Source: Alphaproteobacteria bacterium (lineage in GTDB: Bacteria; Pseudomonadota; Alphaproteobacteria; UBA8366; GCA-2717185). Taken from it: DNA of 36,241 bases. Made by a program: the position numbers and the translations under genes. Positions 33,082 to 36,241 of this stretch are shown in pieces. The DNA lies in the NCBI GenBank assembly GCA_021774435.1, contig JAJFJB010000499.1, positions 1 through 36,241 on the forward strand, given 5' to 3'. Below the pieces are notes generated by a model. It had not been told where the DNA came from, did not search any database, and saw nothing but the letters and a program-made list of their open reading frames with translations. Each line of letters starts with the position of its first letter. Position 1 is the stretch's first letter.

Positions 33082-34629
33082 ATGTCGTGGCAGAAGGAAC
33101 TGGACGAACTGAAGCGGCGCGAAGCGTTCGCGGAGCAGCTCGGCGGCGAGATGCGGGTTGCCCGTCAGAAGGACGGTGGGCGCTACACCGTTCGTGAACG
33201 GATCGATCTGCTCGCCGATGACGAGACGTTTCACGAAGTCGGCAAGATCTCCGGCATGGCGCAGTATGACGGCAAGAACGATCTCGATTCCTTTATGGCG
33301 TCCAATTTCATCTTTGGCCGCGCAAAGGTCGACGGACGGCCCGTGGTCATTGGCGGCGACGACTTCACGGTCCGGGGTGGTTCCGCCGATGCGACGATCA
33401 AGGAAAAGCACATGATGTGCGAAACCATGGCGCATTCGCTGCGGCTGCCTTTGATCCGTATCGTCGAGGGCTCCGGCGGCGGCGGTTCGGTGAAGACAAT
33501 TGAGACGCGGGGCCGTGCGAACCTGCCGGGCAGCGTTGGATGGGATCTGGTCGTTGAGACCTTAGCGACAGTGCCGCGTGTCGGGTTGGGCCTCGGTTCG
33601 GTTGCGGGCATTGGTGCGGCGTATTTGGCTGCGACGCATTACTCCGTCATGTTGAAGGATAAGTCGGCGGTCTTTGTCGCCGGGCCACCGGTTGTCGAAC
33701 ATACCGGACAGAAACTGACGAAGAATGAGCTTGGCGGTTACAAGATCCAACTTCGGGCGGGTGCGGTTGATGAGGCGGTAAAAACCGAGGAAGAAGCGTT
33801 CGAATGCGCCCGGCGCTTCCTGTCTTATCTGCCACCGTCGGTTTATGAACTGCCACCGCGCGGTTCGCAGAACGACGACCCGGAACGAAAAGTGGACTGG
33901 CTGCTGGATACCATCCCGCGCGATATCCGCAAGGTCTACAAGATGCGGCCGATCGTCGAGGCGTTGGTGGACGAAGGATCCTTCTTCGAGATGGGCAAAA
34001 TGTATGGCCGCTCGGTCATTACCGGTTTCGCGCGAATGGATGGCTGGCCCGTCGCGTTCATGGCGAGCGATCCCTATTCCTATGGCGGCTGCTGGACGGC
34101 GGACACCTGTCGCAAAGTGACGAAGTTCGTCGATCTCGCTGAGACCTTTCATCTGCCCATCATTTATCTCGTAGATTGCCCCGGCTTCGAGGTTGGCCTG
34201 CAGGGTGAACAGAACGGCACGATCAAGGAAGGGGTCCGCGCCATGACGGCGATCGGCCAAACTTCGGTGCCGTGGTGCCCGATTATCGTACGAAATGCCT
34301 TTGGTGTCGCCGGCGGGGCGCACCGTAATCCGAAGAATTTCTCCAGCCGCTACGCCTGGCCCTCGGCGCGCTGGGGGTCATTGCCGTTGGAAGGCGGGAT
34401 CGAGGCAGCCTATCGCGCTGATTTGGATGCGGCCGACAACCGTGAAGAAGAACTGCGCAATATCGAGGATCGGTTGAACAAATTGCGTTCACCCTTCCGC
34501 TCGGCGGAATCCTTCTGGATCGAAGAAATTATTGACCCCCGTGATACGCGTCGCCTGTTGTGCGAATTTGCCAACTATGCGGCACCCTTGCGGGAACCGG
34601 GAAAATATCATCACGCGATGCGGCCGTAA
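33082..34629 (+). CDS. Acyl-CoA carboxylase carboxyltransferase (beta) subunit
   Basis: This is a 515-residue carboxyltransferase of the propionyl-CoA/methylcrotonyl-CoA carboxylase type. The N-terminal crotonase-fold half has VGKISGMAQYDG, VIGGDDFTVRGGS and an EGSGGGGSV loop that forms an oxyanion hole. The C-terminal half has YLVDCPGFEVGLQGEQNG and AFGVAGGAH, the second oxyanion region. It moves a carboxyl group from carboxybiotin to an acyl-CoA. GAGGG six bases before ATG 33082 is a good ribosome site. No biotin carboxylase or biotin carrier gene is in the window, so its partner must lie elsewhere. Such orphan beta-type subunits also occur in specialised acyl-CoA degradation. Confidence 0.92.
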   Translation: MSWQKELDELKRREAFAEQLGGEMRVARQKDGGRYTVRERIDLLADDETFHEVGKISGMAQYDGKNDLDSFMASNFIFGRAKVDGRPVVIGGDDFTVRGGSADATIKEKHMMCETMAHSLRLPLIRIVEGSGGGGSVKTIETRGRANLPGSVGWDLVVETLATVPRVGLGLGSVAGIGAAYLAATHYSVMLKDKSAVFVAGPPVVEHTGQKLTKNELGGYKIQLRAGAVDEAVKTEEEAFECARRFLSYLPPSVYELPPRGSQNDDPERKVDWLLDTIPRDIRKVYKMRPIVEALVDEGSFFEMGKMYGRSVITGFARMDGWPVAFMASDPYSYGGCWTADTCRKVTKFVDLAETFHLPIIYLVDCPGFEVGLQGEQNGTIKEGVRAMTAIGQTSVPWCPIIVRNAFGVAGGAHRNPKNFSSRYAWPSARWGSLPLEGGIEAAYRADLDAADNREEELRNIEDRLNKLRSPFRSAESFWIEEIIDPRDTRRLLCEFANYAAPLREPGKYHHAMRP

Positions 34630-34716
34630 TGGGAGGAGACTCTAATTTTGACGGTGGTAAATGCGGGTTTATGATTTAGCACTTCGGTGAGCTCCTGAGC
34701 TGATAGGCAGGTGTGC

Positions 34717-35688
34717 ATGGTAGCGATACGGGAACAGAAATTTTCCAGCCCGATGACTTGGCGGGCCGACACGTTGCTGGCGAATGATGGTCTGGTACGC
34801 CTCGACGCTGGCTGCCTTGCTGAAATTGACCGTTTGACGGAAGAGCTGCTCGCCAATCCCTTGCCGCTTGAAGCGCTGCGGGTTGATGATTTCGAGGTCC
34901 CCGCGTGCCGGGCGGCCATGCGCCAGGTTCGCGACCAGATTTATGACGGTATCGGCTTTGCGGTTATCGACCGGCTACCGGTCGATCGGTTGGAAAAGGA
35001 CACGGCCAAGAAGCTTTATTGGTTGCTGATGTCGATGATCAGCCGCCCGGTTGCGCAGAGCTGGGACGGGGCCATGGTGTACGACGTGCACGACACCGGT
35101 AGGAAGTCGACGGCGGGAAGCGGTATTCGCTCATCCAAGACCAATGGCGGGCAAAGTTATCATAGCGACAACACCTTTAATTTGCCGCCTGATTTCGTCG
35201 GACTGATGTGCCTGCAGACTGCCCGCAAAGGCGGGCTGAGCGGGCTGATTAGCCTGGAGACGGTTTATAACTTGCTGCTCGAAGAATTCCCGGACGTTAT
35301 CCCGCGTCTCTACGAACCGTTCTATTACGACCGGCAGATGGAGCACCCGCCGGACGATCAGAAATGGTCGTTTAAGCCGGTTTTCCAATCGGATGGCGAG
35401 CGGCTCTTCGCCTATTTCAATCCGCGCCGTGTCGAACATGGGTACGAGATGGTGGGCAAGGAGATGGATGAGGCATCTCTGGCGGCGATACAGGCCTTGC
35501 AGCAGGTGTCGGAACGCAGCGGTCTCGGTAAGAGTTTCGAATTCGAGCGCGGCCAAATCCAGATCGTCAACAACAAGCGCCTTGCGCACCGGCGCACGGC
35601 CTTCCGCGATTGGCCGGAACCGGAGCGGCGGCGTCACCTCGTTCGCATCTGGCTGCGCGATGAAGGCCGGCCGTTCTATCTCGGATAA
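34717..35688 (+). CDS. TauD/TfdA-like Fe(II)/2-oxoglutarate dioxygenase
   Basis: This 323-residue dioxygenase was given ATG 34717, which has AGG five bases upstream; a GTG at 34711 would add two residues. His149 and Asp151 in YHSDNTFN with distal His291 in LAHRRTAF form the iron triad, and Arg310 in RRHLVRIWLR should bind 2-oxoglutarate. A Gly/Ser-rich segment (TGRKSTAGSGIRSSKTNGGQ) precedes the triad. The long N-terminal helical part of about 120 residues resembles the gamma-butyrobetaine hydroxylase/clavaminate synthase-like branch rather than true TauD. Substrate unknown. It lies 87 bases after the carboxyltransferase gene and converges on the acyltransferase gene. Confidence 0.9.
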   Translation: MVAIREQKFSSPMTWRADTLLANDGLVRLDAGCLAEIDRLTEELLANPLPLEALRVDDFEVPACRAAMRQVRDQIYDGIGFAVIDRLPVDRLEKDTAKKLYWLLMSMISRPVAQSWDGAMVYDVHDTGRKSTAGSGIRSSKTNGGQSYHSDNTFNLPPDFVGLMCLQTARKGGLSGLISLETVYNLLLEEFPDVIPRLYEPFYYDRQMEHPPDDQKWSFKPVFQSDGERLFAYFNPRRVEHGYEMVGKEMDEASLAAIQALQQVSERSGLGKSFEFERGQIQIVNNKRLAHRRTAFRDWPEPERRRHLVRIWLRDEGRPFYLG

Positions 35689-35721
35689 TTTCCTGAAATA
35701 CGGTTCGGCTTAGGACTTTTC

Positions 35722-36241
35722 CTACTTTGGGGTTCCCACGTTCCTAGATATTGCGATGCGGTTTAGGAGCCGCCGTGAGGGTGTTTCAACAAAATGGTAG
35801 CCTGCGGACGAAACAAGGATCAGGACTGGAAACGAAATGAGCCAGGGAAAAACGCCCGTCACTGATGTTGAGTAGCCCAAAATATCAGGCACATTCTCGA
35901 AGTAAAATAGTTCAACGACGGCGTGCCACATATAGATCCCATAAGAGATTTCTCCCAAGTAAACGAGAAAATTTGGAACGCTTTCATTTAAGTGCGGATA
36001 CTTGGAAATCTGCGCACTGAAAATCATGATAAGATAAATTATTCCCAGCGACACTATGTCTTTATATATGTGGATAGGGCTTAGGTAAAAATGATTGAAA
36101 GCAAAAAAAGTGATCAACAATAGGAGCAAACAAGAAATCGAAAATGAAAACCGAAACGTAATTTTTTTTGATAGTAAATAGATCAACACACCGGAAAGAA
36201 ATTCAAACGTAATTCTAAAAATACCAGGGGCGCCATGAAAG
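35722..36241 (-). CDS. Acyltransferase-3 family membrane protein, OafA/YrhL-like (5' part outside window)
   Basis: The frame continues to the right edge without a start, so the visible 172 residues are the C-terminal part. It opens GAPGIFRITFEFLSGVLIYLL, which contains the conserved family segment R..FEF..G, and has four to five hydrophobic segments. YLGEISYGIYMWHAVVELF and FVETPSRRLLNRI are the standard C-terminal signatures of acyltransferase 3. It would O-acylate a lipopolysaccharide or exopolysaccharide sugar at the inner membrane. The gene is strikingly AT-rich against its neighbours, as is common for horizontally exchanged surface-glycan genes. A GTG at 36187-36189 is an internal codon, not the start. 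Confidence 0.88.
   Translation of the reverse strand, partial: FHGAPGIFRITFEFLSGVLIYLLSKKITFRFSFSISCLLLLLITFFAFNHFYLSPIHIYKDIVSLGIIYLIMIFSAQISKYPHLNESVPNFLVYLGEISYGIYMWHAVVELFYFENVPDILGYSTSVTGVFPWLISFPVLILVSSAGYHFVETPSRRLLNRIAISRNVGTPK

Overview
This window looks like part of the chromosome of a free-living, probably marine, alphaproteobacterium, perhaps Rhodospirillales-like. That placement is inferred from the moderately high GC coding regions, the DUF6481 and NnrU proteins, the large set of oxidoreductases, and palindromic intergenic repeats of a type common in alphaproteobacteria. No rRNA or tRNA gene, CRISPR array, phage or insertion sequence is visible.

Both ends hold cell-surface glycan genes cut by the window. 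On the left are a WecE/RffA-type sugar aminotransferase and a NeuD/PglD-type acyltransferase (1-1344). On the right is an AT-rich acyltransferase-3 membrane protein (35722-36241). Between them lies about 34 kb of catabolic genes.

Region A (1441-9159, all minus strand) holds a transporter with an N-terminal cyclic-nucleotide-binding domain, a MetE C-terminal-like zinc methyltransferase, three SDR proteins (two with abnormal active sites), a luciferase-like flavin monooxygenase and a cupin-like protein. Region B (9354-10892) is a lone, AT-richer, fused and degenerate OppB-OppC-like permease. Region C (10893-19728) has an amidohydrolase and, across a pair of palindromic repeats, a plus-strand series: orphan molybdenum hydroxylase large subunit, acyl-CoA dehydrogenase, GMC oxidoreductase, an SDR with the exact motifs of a halohydrin dehalogenase, and a sulfatase. 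Region D (19890-27600) has a second LLM flavoprotein, a VOC protein, an SDR, an alpha/beta-hydrolase remnant, a Baeyer-Villiger-type monooxygenase, NnrU, and divergent TauD-type and PhyH-type Fe/2-oxoglutarate dioxygenases. Region E (27619-35688) has DUF6481, a probable selenocysteine-containing AhpD/CMD-family protein, a SnoaL-like protein, a small membrane protein, a fluoroacetate-dehalogenase-type hydrolase, an SDR, a GFA protein, an atypical crotonase, an orphan acyl-CoA carboxyltransferase and a third Fe/2OG dioxygenase.

The most notable observations are as follows. (1) At 28340-28900 an in-frame TGA sits at the second position of a CxxC redox motif, followed at the right distance by a hairpin with G first in the loop, which predicts a CxxU selenoprotein. 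(2) A halohydrin dehalogenase (17458-18123) and a haloacetate dehalogenase (29861-30739) share the window, pointing to organohalogen breakdown. (3) The fused permease lacks recognisable EAA loops and has no ATPase neighbour. (4) A cNMP-binding domain is fused to a DASS-type transporter. (5) Several SDR proteins lack the canonical catalytic Tyr or Lys. All functions are inferred from sequence motifs read by eye; no database search was run.
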